Origin: Caryophanales bacterium
GTDB taxonomy: Bacteria; Bacillota_I; Bacilli_A; RFN20; CAG-288
Direction of reading: 5' to 3'
Assembly: GCA_021621525.1 (NCBI GenBank)
Contig: JAJVUU010000055.1
Location: forward strand, 1-11,644
DNA length: 11,644 nucleotides
Each line of letters begins with the position of its first letter. Position 1 is the first letter of the stretch. The notes beneath the pieces were generated by a model. It was not told where the DNA came from and ran no database searches. It worked only from the letters and a program-made list of their open reading frames with translations. Shown here piece by piece: positions 1 through 5,415 of this stretch. A program made the translations under genes and the position numbers.

Positions 1-2
1 TC

Positions 3-299
3 CTGGAATCCTTCAAAGGCTCCAGGATTTATCAGGAGATGAAGAAGCTGTCAGAGAAAATCTATCAGGATGACAAGCTTGTCTCCCTTTCGGAAGAACG
101 GGATTCCTATATTGCCATGGCCGAAAAGGAAACAGACGAGAAGAAGAAACATGATTTTCTTGTCCTATCGAATCAAAAGGATGAGGAACTCAGAAGGAAC
201 CCTCTCATGGCAGAATATCTTGATAGGTATCAGAAACTGAGACATATCCTTGTCATGATTTCGGACAGGCTGACAAAGGAAATCAAAAAGTATGATTAG
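3..299 (+). CDS. YlbF/YmcA-family protein, 3' part (5' end outside window)
   Basis: The reading frame is open from the first bases of the window, so this is the C-terminal ~98 residues of a longer protein. The ATG at 39 is probably internal: its only purine-rich sequence (CAGGAG) touches the ATG with no spacing, and the upstream residues (LESFKGSRIYQE) read as real protein. The visible part is charged and all-helical, with short heptad-like stretches, as in the small helical YlbF/YmcA family. In Bacillus subtilis, YlbF works with YmcA and YaaT in RNA maturation by RNase Y and in competence and sporulation. Context supports the assignment: ylbF lies shortly before rsmD (ylbH) and coaD (ylbI) in Bacillus. 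The stop overlaps the rsmD start by 8 bases, implying translational coupling. Sequence similarity is weak, so the family call rests largely on gene order. Confidence 0.6.
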   Translation: MESFKGSRIYQEMKKLSEKIYQDDKLVSLSEERDSYIAMAEKETDEKKKHDFLVLSNQKDEELRRNPLMAEYLDRYQKLRHILVMISDRLTKEIKKYD

Positions 300-834
300 A
301 ATCATTGGTGGCATCTATAAAGGAAGGTATCTGGAGATACCAAACAGCAAAGTCACGCGCCCGACCATGGACAAAGTCCGTCAGGCTATTTTCAATGTGC
401 TTCAGAAGAAGCCGGAGAATGCCATATGCTGCGATTTGTTTGCCGGATCCGGAGCCATGGGCCTGGAAGCTCTCTCACGAGGCGCTAGGAAATGCTACTT
501 CATCGATAAGGACAGAGGCACCTTCCTCGTCTTGAAAAATAATATCAAGGCCTTAGGTATTCAGCCAGAGAATCATGAATTGTTTTTGGGGGATTATCGT
601 GTGTTCATCAAAAGAAATCCGGAATTGAAACTGGATATCCTATTTCTAGACCCACCATATAGGATGAATATCAATGCCAATATCATCAGGGATATGAGCC
701 AGAGGGACATGTTTTCAAAGAATGCCGTCATCGTTTCCGAACAGGAACCGGTCAATGAAGAAATCGAAGGATATGCCATGAAGGAATATCGATATGGTGC
801 AAAGCACGTAGCCGTATATACCAAGGAGGATTGA
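292..834 (+). CDS. rsmD: 16S rRNA (guanine(966)-N2)-methyltransferase RsmD
   Basis: This SAM-dependent enzyme methylates N2 of G966 (E. coli numbering) of 16S rRNA in the small subunit. The 180-residue length is normal for the family. Visible features are the N-terminal RIIGG-YKGR stretch, the RPTMDKVR segment (23-30), the SAM-binding motif DLFAGSG (48-54) followed by GLEALSRGA, an acidic residue after the second strand (YFIDKD, about 69-74), and the catalytic motif DPPY (120-123) typical of N6-adenine/N2-guanine methylases. The start ATG overlaps the end of the YlbF-like gene. A weak AAAGGA lies about 11 bases upstream, so translation is probably coupled. The gene ends one base before the coaD start, so ylbF-like, rsmD and coaD form one operon, as in Bacillus. 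Confidence 0.95.
   Translation: MIRIIGGIYKGRYLEIPNSKVTRPTMDKVRQAIFNVLQKKPENAICCDLFAGSGAMGLEALSRGARKCYFIDKDRGTFLVLKNNIKALGIQPENHELFLGDYRVFIKRNPELKLDILFLDPPYRMNINANIIRDMSQRDMFSKNAVIVSEQEPVNEEIEGYAMKEYRYGAKHVAVYTKED
823..830 (+). promoter_or_regulatory. Strong Shine-Dalgarno of coaD inside rsmD
   Basis: AAGGAGGA lies five bases before the coaD ATG and overlaps the last codons of rsmD. It fixes the coaD start. Confidence 0.9.
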
Positions 835-835
835 T

Positions 836-1330
836 ATGAAGATTGCAGTATATCCTGGATCGTTTGATCCTCTCACCAATGGGCATGTCGATGTTGCTTT
901 GAGGGCAAAGAAATTCTTTGATAAAGTCTATATCATGATCGCTGATAACCCAATGAAGGCCGGACATTATATGTTCACATGCCAAGAGCGTGTGGATATG
1001 GCCAAGGAAGTCTTTCAGGGATATGAAGGATTTGAAATCGTATCCACCCAGCATCTGGTCGTCAAGGAAGCCAAGAAGCTTCATGCCCAGGCACTCATCC
1101 GTGGCTTGAGAGCCGTGACGGATTATGAGGCAGAATATCAGCTCCACGAGGTCAACGAATATCTGGAGCCTGATATTGATATGGTCTATCTCATGGCTAA
1201 GAAGAATCAGGCCTTCATCTCCTCTTCTGCCATCAAGGAACTCTTCTTCCAAAACCAGGATATCAGCAGCCTTGTTCCCCTTCAGGTTGTAAGGAAGATG
1301 AACGAAAAATTCCATAAAAACGAAAGATGA
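836..1330 (+). CDS. coaD: Phosphopantetheine adenylyltransferase (CoaD)
   Basis: This enzyme transfers AMP from ATP to 4'-phosphopantetheine to give dephospho-CoA, the penultimate step of CoA synthesis. The 164 residues match the usual ~160. The N-terminus carries the nucleotidyltransferase motif in PGSFDPLTNGH (7-17), with the T/HxGH signature at 14-17. RGLRAVTDYE (89-98) and ISSSAIKEL (128-136) match the substrate and ATP-binding regions of the family. A strong AAGGAGGA (823-830) sits five bases before the ATG, inside the end of rsmD, and only one base separates the rsmD stop from this start. The stop codon lies in the left arm of a terminator hairpin shared with the convergent GNAT gene. 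Confidence 0.97.
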   Translation: MKIAVYPGSFDPLTNGHVDVALRAKKFFDKVYIMIADNPMKAGHYMFTCQERVDMAKEVFQGYEGFEIVSTQHLVVKEAKKLHAQALIRGLRAVTDYEAEYQLHEVNEYLEPDIDMVYLMAKKNQAFISSSAIKELFFQNQDISSLVPLQVVRKMNEKFHKNER

Positions 1331-1353
1331 TCTGAAAGCAGGTCATCTTTTTT
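1323..1353 (+). terminator. Terminator of the ylbF-like/rsmD/coaD operon, possibly bidirectional
   Basis: AAAGATGA (1323-1330) is complementary to TCATCTTT (1343-1350), extended inward by a T-G and a C-G pair, with an eight-base loop. On the plus strand six T residues (1348-1353) close the structure. On the minus strand the tail reads TTTCGTTTTTATGG, a weaker U-tract. The stop codons of coaD (1328-1330) and of the convergent GNAT gene (1343-1345, minus) sit in opposite arms. Confidence 0.85.
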
Positions 1354-1894
1354 GGTTATTCTCGAGAAAGTAGCAGTATTGTGTGCGGAATTCATCGATG
1401 GCAGGAAAATAGATGTCTTCCAGGATTTTATACCTTACAAAACCATTTTTGGTGGCGACTTTCCTGGATGCGATGTTGTCCTTGTGACAGGAGATGAGAA
1501 GAACATCCGCCTTTTTATGGGAAAACACGTATTCCGTAAGTGTCTTTACGACATCGCTGACGATACCCTTGTTCTGATATCTTGGGTGTAGGACATATCC
1601 TAGCTCAAAGCATTTCATCCCCTTGAAATCCTGGCATAGGGAACTATCTTTTGTCATGGATATGGAACCTATGACATGTCTGTTCTTCTTGCTTACGATG
1701 GCAACGCAGCCATCATTGATAAGGAAATAATTGTATAACACAGCTTTGGTGACATCTTTTGAGACGTGATGTTTCCAACCGGCATTCTCTCCGACTCCAG
1801 GAATGGAGGAGTATGCAAAAATGTCATCAAGGTCTTTTTCCTTGAAATGACGAAGATAGACGTCTTTGGTCTCTAGGTATCCTTGTTCATTCAT
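1343..1894 (-). CDS. GNAT-family N-acetyltransferase (RimJ/RimL-like)
   Basis: A 183-residue acetyl-CoA-dependent acyltransferase of unknown substrate. The N-terminal LETKDVYLRHFKEKDLDDIF is the usual first strand and helix of RimL-type GNATs. FELGYVLHPRYQNKGI is the acetyl-CoA binding motif A region; the pyrophosphate loop is QNKGIV, with Val where Gly or Ala is usual. HKDNIASRKVATKNGF is motif B. The frame stays open upstream to 2023 but crosses the neighbouring gene's terminator, so the ATG at 1892-1894 is taken as the start. No Shine-Dalgarno precedes it, but an extended -10 (TGCTATACT) ends six bases before the ATG, which suggests a leaderless message. The gene is convergent with coaD. 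Substrates may be ribosomal-protein N-termini, an antibiotic or a metabolite; the sequence does not tell. Confidence 0.88.
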   Translation of the reverse strand: MNEQGYLETKDVYLRHFKEKDLDDIFAYSSIPGVGENAGWKHHVSKDVTKAVLYNYFLINDGCVAIVSKKNRHVIGSISMTKDSSLCQDFKGMKCFELGYVLHPRYQNKGIVSDVVKTLTEYVFSHKKADVLLISCHKDNIASRKVATKNGFVRYKILEDIYFPAIDEFRTQYCYFLENNQKR

Positions 1895-1900
1895 AAGAGA

Positions 1901-1909
1901 AGTATAGCA
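1901..1909 (-). promoter_or_regulatory. Extended -10 promoter of the GNAT gene, superimposed on the upstream terminator
   Basis: On the minus strand TGCTATACT is a good extended -10 element (TGn plus TATACT). At 17-18 bp spacing the -35 position has only about three matching bases, as is common with extended -10 promoters, and it falls inside the preceding terminator hairpin. The expected transcription start coincides with the GNAT ATG. Confidence 0.6.
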
Positions 1910-1910
1910 C

Positions 1911-1936
1911 AAAAAAAGCAGCTCTTGCGAGCTGCT
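1911..1936 (-). terminator. Rho-independent terminator of the thioredoxin-fold-like gene
   Basis: On the minus strand AGCAGCTC, a GCAA tetraloop and GAGCTGCT form an 8-bp perfect stem followed by a run of seven T (1917 down to 1911). It starts four bases after the TAA stop of the upstream gene. Confidence 0.93.
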
Positions 1937-1940
1937 GATT

Positions 1941-2759
1941 TTACTTTGTGACGACCTGGAAGTTGTAGATGTCAAGCATGAGCTTGGCAACATCGGTCTC
2001 AGAGCTGTTGGATAAGCTTCCAACGGTATCGAAGATGACCTTTGTCATATCGAATTTGCCATTGGAACCCTTCTTTCTGCTATAGGTGATGAAGAGGGGA
2101 GTTTCCATGGTAGAAACATTTGCACCAGTATCCAATCTCTTTTCAAGAGTTTCTTCGGTAACGGAAGAAGACTGATGCGTATCATCCTGCTTGAGATAGA
2201 CTTCCTTGACGGAATCCATCACATTCTGCTGTTCTTCGAGACTGATATAGGGATTGTCGTATTTGCTTCTGGTTCCTTCATAATCAGCGATATTGTCGCT
2301 GTCATTCGGGCACCAGCTGACATCAATGGAATAGAACTTCAGATTTCCTTCACCATAATTCTTGTTGAAGTTGTTGTACCAGGTTTCAATCCTGCTCTGA
2401 AGATTGGTGCAATCTGTATCGTTCTGTTTATAATAAAGAACGACGAATCCTTCCTTGTCACCACTGGTGCTGTATTCGGTCTTTCCATCACCGATCCAAC
2501 CAGCAGCCTTGGAATCCTTGCCATCCACATACTTCTGAGCATCAGCATATTTGATTCGATGCTCTTCATAGAAGTTGGAGTCATTGGCATTGACGGCATT
2601 GACGATGGCCTGTACGACGAACGGAATTGCGATAACCAATCCGACGACGACTGCAACAATGAGTAAAACCTGTAACCAAGCAGCCTCTTTAAACCATTCC
2701 CAAGCAGCTAAAGCATGGGCTCTGCCTTTGTTTGATTTCTTTTCTTCAGAAGAACTCAT
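1941..2759 (-). CDS. Membrane-anchored thioredoxin-fold-like protein of unknown function
   Basis: A 272-residue protein. Residues 1-27 are polar with Lys and Arg, residues 28-55 form one hydrophobic transmembrane segment, and the rest is polar and probably extracellular. The pattern resembles a thioredoxin fold: a hydrophobic strand GFVVLYY (104-110), a helix (RIETWYNNF), a second strand LKFYSIDVSW (140-149), a Thr-Pro before a strand (ETPLFITY, 219-226) like the cis-Pro of thioredoxins, then a strand and C-terminal helix (VIFDTVG and following). At the usual CxxC place it reads DTDC (114-117), so only the second cysteine remains. The start at 2757-2759 is chosen for AAGGAGG eight bases upstream. 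A tRNA-Thr precedes it with no terminator between, so the two are probably co-transcribed. Fold assignment is inference by eye; the function is unknown. Confidence 0.8.
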   Translation of the reverse strand: MSSSEEKKSNKGRAHALAAWEWFKEAAWLQVLLIVAVVVGLVIAIPFVVQAIVNAVNANDSNFYEEHRIKYADAQKYVDGKDSKAAGWIGDGKTEYSTSGDKEGFVVLYYKQNDTDCTNLQSRIETWYNNFNKNYGEGNLKFYSIDVSWCPNDSDNIADYEGTRSKYDNPYISLEEQQNVMDSVKEVYLKQDDTHQSSSVTEETLEKRLDTGANVSTMETPLFITYSRKKGSNGKFDMTKVIFDTVGSLSNSSETDVAKLMLDIYNFQVVTK

Positions 2760-2766
2760 TGGGTTT

Positions 2767-2774
2767 CCTCCTTC
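2767..2774 (-). promoter_or_regulatory. Shine-Dalgarno of the thioredoxin-fold-like gene
   Basis: GAAGGAGG on the minus strand lies about eight bases before the ATG at 2759. It favours this start over the in-frame ATG nine codons upstream at 2786. Confidence 0.85.
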
Positions 2775-2820
2775 ATTGATGCACACAGACCGGCATATTC
2801 ATACGACTATTTTTTACGAG

Positions 2821-2894
2821 TGGTGCCCCGAGCCAGAATCGAACTAGCAATTGATCCTTACCAAGGATCCGTTATACCACTTAACTAAGGGGGC
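2821..2894 (-). tRNA. tRNA-Thr (anticodon GGT), encoded CCA, mismatched acceptor stem
   Basis: A 74-base cloverleaf on the minus strand. The acceptor 5' strand is GCCCCCT and T8 is present. The D arm is GTTA/TAAC with A14 and GG in the loop. The anticodon stem is GATCC/GGATC with loop TTGGTAA (anticodon GGT at 2860-2862). The variable loop has four bases. The T arm is GCTAG/CTGGC with loop TTCGATT, followed by discriminator A and an encoded CCA. Five acceptor pairs are perfect, but the two lowest are C:C (2889:2830) and T:T (2888:2831). The arms and tertiary-contact bases are otherwise canonical, so it may be functional, or a recombined or decaying gene. A strong promoter lies just upstream. 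Confidence 0.88.
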
Positions 2895-2913
2895 AAAAAT
2901 TACCGCGTGAATT

Positions 2914-2942
2914 AATATACCTTCTCTAAGACTTAATGTCAA
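2914..2942 (-). promoter_or_regulatory. Strong sigma-A promoter of the tRNA-Thr transcription unit
   Basis: On the minus strand TTGACA (2937-2942), a 17-bp spacer and TATATT (2914-2919) make a near-consensus housekeeping promoter. The tRNA 5' end is about 20 bases downstream of the -10. No terminator follows the tRNA, so this promoter likely also serves the protein gene that starts at 2759. Confidence 0.92.
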
Positions 2943-3437
2943 CAATTTGAACGATTTTTTTGGGCTTGACTGCTCAAAAGCAGCTCTCTTATCTCATTGG
3001 CATAATCACATTGTATATTGGGTCCCTATTCAGATTCTTCTTTTACTTGCAGCATTTTTTCAGTAGTAGGATTAAGAGTGGAAGCTACGTAAGGGCATTG
3101 CCCTCAGTTTAAATCCTGGCCAAACTAGAAACTTCTTTTTGTTTCAACAATCTTTGTTTAGATGCCTTTTCATAATAATAGTCGGTCGAAGAAACTAAAA
3201 TTTAGGGATGCTTTCATGATGGCACCACAGATTATGAACAACTTCTTTTTCTTAATTATAATTAGGATATCGTTTATCTTTATTGAGGCTGGTCAGCGGT
3301 GCATGATAAGATACTCTTTTGATCATAAGCATCAATCTTATTGGTATCACTGAAAAACGGATGTCGTCTTATCATATGTCATTATCTATATGCTTTATTC
3401 TATTGTTATGTTATAGGATGAAGAACGATTCCAAGTC
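2943..3437. other. AT-rich stretch without a convincing gene
   Basis: About 495 bases between the tRNA promoter and the end of rqcH. It is visibly more AT-rich than the flanks. Open frames up to 63 codons exist, but none has a Shine-Dalgarno or a recognisable product. It contains small hairpins: CTGCT-TTTG-AGCAG on the minus strand (about 2969-2982) and AGGGC-ATT-GCCCT (about 3091-3103), neither with a T-tract. No rqcH terminator is evident. Confidence 0.6.
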
Positions 3438-5045
3438 TCAATCAGCCTTCAGTGCTTTTTTGAACAGGTCAAGCGAATCCTTGCGGATGAACTTGATGAC
3501 CTTGGTTTCATATTTCAGGATGTTGACAAGTCCGATTTTGTTGGCATTCTTTTTGACGTCCTTCTTCTTGGCAATCATGACTGTTCCATTGTCCAGATGG
3601 GAAATGTATAGGGCAAGCTCACAGGCAAGCACCTGCATGTCTTCGTCTTTGGTATCAAAAAGGATGACATGGCTTCCGGGATAATCCTTGACATGGAAGA
3701 AGAGATCGTCCTTCTTTGCCTGGTGGAAGGTGAGTTCTTCGTTCTGGAGCCCGTTCATGCCAAAACCGATCTTACCTTTTTCTGTGATGATGAAGTGAGG
3801 ATCATAATGATGTTTCTTGGAAACCTTGTAGACGGTGTTGCGACCCTGTTTTTCTTTGATGTATCCTTCTTCGAGAAGCTCGCTCTTGAGCTCCATGACA
3901 TCTCTGGGCGTGCCGTCTTCAGCCTCAAGCTTCTTCTTTTCCAGATAGGAAATCTCGTCCTTGGTCTTCTCGATGAGATCCTTTAAAATCGAAAGAGCAC
4001 TTTTTGCTTTCTGGTATTTCTTGAAATAGGCGTTGGCATTCTGCGGTGCCGTCTTCTTCGGATCGAGAGAAATGTGATATCCATCCTTCTCAAGAAGGCT
4101 GTCGCCAAGCTTGATCTCACCCTGATACATATAGATGACCTGACCATATTCCAGGTATTTCATCTTGTCCTTGGCTCCATCAAGGTCATTTTCAAGGTTC
4201 TCAAGCTTCTTGTTTGCTGTCTTGAGAGATTTCTCGATCAGTTTGATGAGCTCTCTGATCTTTTCATATTTGGCAATGGCCTTCTGATCGCTGACGAAGG
4301 TGGAGTATAACTTTCCTTTTTCGACTTTGATGGCATTTGGATCATCAAAGGAAAAAGAAAGGATATCCTTCCTGATGACATAGATATCCTTGCTCTGTGT
4401 CATCTTGGTCAAAGTTTCCTTCAAATCATGTCCTTCGTCCAGGACATAATGCTTAAGTCTTTTCAAAGTGGCATTGGGAAGATAGGGCCTTGCTTCTTCC
4501 GGATCATTGAGATTCGTCGGAAGGGTCTCCCTTTCCTTTGGATATTGGTAGATGGCATTCCGTGTGATGAAGATGCCTTTTTCCAAATCGGTATGTTCGT
4601 GATAGACACTGACGATTCTTCCATAGGGATATGCGATGAGATAGACATTGGGCCTGTTTGGGAAAAGCTCGAGAACAAGGTCATATCCTGAATTGATTTC
4701 ACTTAAGTCTGCCCTGTTTGCATCTAAGGAGATGGTCAGTATCCTTTCTCCCGGATGCTTCTTTACATCTCTTACGGTAGACATGTTCAGTTTCTTGAGA
4801 GAATTGAAGAATACGGAATTGTTGACGATCTTCTGGTATCTGTCGAAGGAATAGGTCACAAAGGGATTCGTCGGATCCAAGGAGAAGATGAAGGTTCCGT
4901 GCTTCAGCCCGTTTTCATCTTTCAAGGAATAGGGAAAGGCATAGTCATAGTTTGTCAGAGCCATGACGTTTCCAAGCTGCGTGTCGAGCATCTGCTCCTT
5001 CAGTTCGTCTGCGATGATGTTCAAAGATAAATTGTCAAAAGCCAT
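3438..5045 (-). CDS. rqcH: Ribosome quality control factor RqcH (NFACT / Rqc2 homologue)
   Basis: A 535-residue NFACT protein. In bacteria RqcH binds the obstructed 50S subunit with its peptidyl-tRNA and recruits tRNA-Ala to add C-terminal alanine tails that mark stalled chains for degradation. The N-terminus MAFDNLSLNIIADEL matches the NFACT-N start (MxFD). A charged coiled-coil follows at about 255-300, with a second at 345-375. NFACT-R contains DDLFFHVKDYPGSHVILF (446-463), the family hallmark, and a KKKDVKKNANKIG stretch (493-505). The position of the Asp-Arg pair that B. subtilis RqcH needs for tailing appears as Glu-Arg (100-101). The start is chosen by family alignment. A TTG at 5090 would add 15 unconserved residues. 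The ATG at 5045 has no Shine-Dalgarno but a perfect TATAAT six bases upstream, suggesting a leaderless mRNA. Confidence 0.93.
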   Translation of the reverse strand: MAFDNLSLNIIADELKEQMLDTQLGNVMALTNYDYAFPYSLKDENGLKHGTFIFSLDPTNPFVTYSFDRYQKIVNNSVFFNSLKKLNMSTVRDVKKHPGERILTISLDANRADLSEINSGYDLVLELFPNRPNVYLIAYPYGRIVSVYHEHTDLEKGIFITRNAIYQYPKERETLPTNLNDPEEARPYLPNATLKRLKHYVLDEGHDLKETLTKMTQSKDIYVIRKDILSFSFDDPNAIKVEKGKLYSTFVSDQKAIAKYEKIRELIKLIEKSLKTANKKLENLENDLDGAKDKMKYLEYGQVIYMYQGEIKLGDSLLEKDGYHISLDPKKTAPQNANAYFKKYQKAKSALSILKDLIEKTKDEISYLEKKKLEAEDGTPRDVMELKSELLEEGYIKEKQGRNTVYKVSKKHHYDPHFIITEKGKIGFGMNGLQNEELTFHQAKKDDLFFHVKDYPGSHVILFDTKDEDMQVLACELALYISHLDNGTVMIAKKKDVKKNANKIGLVNILKYETKVIKFIRKDSLDLFKKALKAD

Positions 5046-5051
5046 GCTGAT

Positions 5052-5057
5052 ATTATA
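5052..5057 (-). promoter_or_regulatory. -10 box of rqcH, placed for a leaderless transcript
   Basis: TATAAT on the minus strand is followed by six bases (ATCAGC) and then the rqcH ATG. The -35 position at 16-18 bp spacing is poor (two matches); a TTGAAA occurs only 27 bp upstream. It lies downstream of the terminator of the 38-codon gene, so rqcH needs its own promoter. Confidence 0.5.
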
Positions 5058-5087
5058 GTGGATGTTTTTTCTTTCTTGTAGTTTTTT

Positions 5088-5118
5088 CAAAGAGAAATGC
5101 CCGCCAATAAGGCGGGCA
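5088..5118 (-). terminator. Terminator of the 38-codon gene
   Basis: On the minus strand TGCCCGCC (5118-5111) and GGCGGGCA (5105-5098) form a GC-rich 8-bp stem with a 5-base loop. The tail is TTTCTCTTTG, an interrupted U-tract. It begins five bases after the TAA stop of the small gene. Confidence 0.8.
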
Positions 5119-5123
5119 ATGGT

Positions 5124-5240
5124 TTAAAGCTGTTGATTGCTGGAAGAGCTGGCGATGAAGGAATCAAGCACACAATCGAAGAAATTCGTGATTCCCTTCT
5201 TCGTCTTTCTGCCAAAAGTCTTTAAAATAGTCTGAAACAT
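5124..5240 (-). CDS. Small protein of 38 residues, unknown function
   Basis: The start is ATG at 5238-5240, with AGGAGG (5250-5255) nine bases upstream. The stop is TAA at 5124-5126, five bases before a GC-rich terminator, and an extended -10 promoter lies about 120 bases upstream. Together these make a complete small transcription unit. The product begins MFQTILKTFGRKTKKGI, continues TNFFDCVLDSFIA and ends SSSSNQQL. Hydrophobic residues recur every three to four positions (F2, I5/L6, F9, I17, F20/F21, V24/L25, F28/I29), compatible with an amphipathic helix carrying a basic patch (RKTKK, 11-15). There is no signal-peptide core and one cysteine (23). I do not recognise it. A membrane-associated peptide, a peptide signal or a small regulatory protein are all possible. 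Its leader has unusual pairing potential. Confidence 0.7.
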   Translation of the reverse strand: MFQTILKTFGRKTKKGITNFFDCVLDSFIASSSSNQQL

Positions 5241-5245
5241 AATTC

Positions 5246-5355
5246 AGTACCTCCTAGTTGCCATTCGTCTTTCTGCTGGAGCTTTGAAGTACTTGCGACA
5301 TAACTGCACGGATACGTCTGACGTCTCTTCTTGTCGATAGCTGTCTCGAATGGAT
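5246..5355 (-). promoter_or_regulatory. Structured leader RNA of the 38-codon gene, candidate translational switch
   Basis: From the predicted start near 5355, the leader's first bases CCATTCG (5353-5347) are a perfect complement of CGAATGG (5267-5261), six bases before the Shine-Dalgarno. CGACA (5336-5332) is complementary to TGTCG (5300-5296). AGTACTTC (5293-5286) can pair over eight bases, one of them a G-U, with GAGGTACT (5253-5246), which covers the GGAGG. The first and third helices interleave in the order a-b-a'-b', so they form a pseudoknot or exclude each other. The pairings were found by eye; no covariation was tested, and I do not recognise a known riboswitch class. Confidence 0.45.
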
Positions 5356-5360
5356 GTATT

Positions 5361-5388
5361 ATTTTATCAGCTTTGATTGGTTTTGCAA
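5361..5388 (-). promoter_or_regulatory. Promoter of the 38-codon gene
   Basis: On the minus strand TTGCAA (5383-5388, four matches to consensus), a 16-bp spacer and TAAAAT (5361-5366, five matches) preceded by TGA, which gives an extended -10. It lies just after the MATE gene stop, so the small gene can be expressed independently of the transporter. Confidence 0.7.
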
Positions 5389-5415
5389 GCGAATTACGAT
5401 GTAAGCGGTTCAAAC

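Noticed and set aside
752..1315. 187-codon minus-strand frame opposite coaD
   Set aside because: It is antisense to a clear coaD and has no recognisable motif or start signal.
3068..3130. tRNA-like sequence with hairpin AGGGC-ATT-GCCCT and a T-arm-like GTTTAAATCC
   Set aside because: No cloverleaf closes: the T stem has two mismatches, no D arm is convincing and no acceptor pairing is seen. Kept only as a hint in the AT-rich island finding.
3162..3353. 63-codon plus-strand frame in the AT-rich gap
   Set aside because: It has no Shine-Dalgarno before the ATG, its Phe/Ile-rich composition is what AT-rich random sequence gives, and I recognise no product.
5046..5090. TTG start giving RqcH 15 extra residues
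   Set aside because: No Shine-Dalgarno is present, and the extra residues are not part of the NFACT N-terminus, which begins at the MxFD motif.
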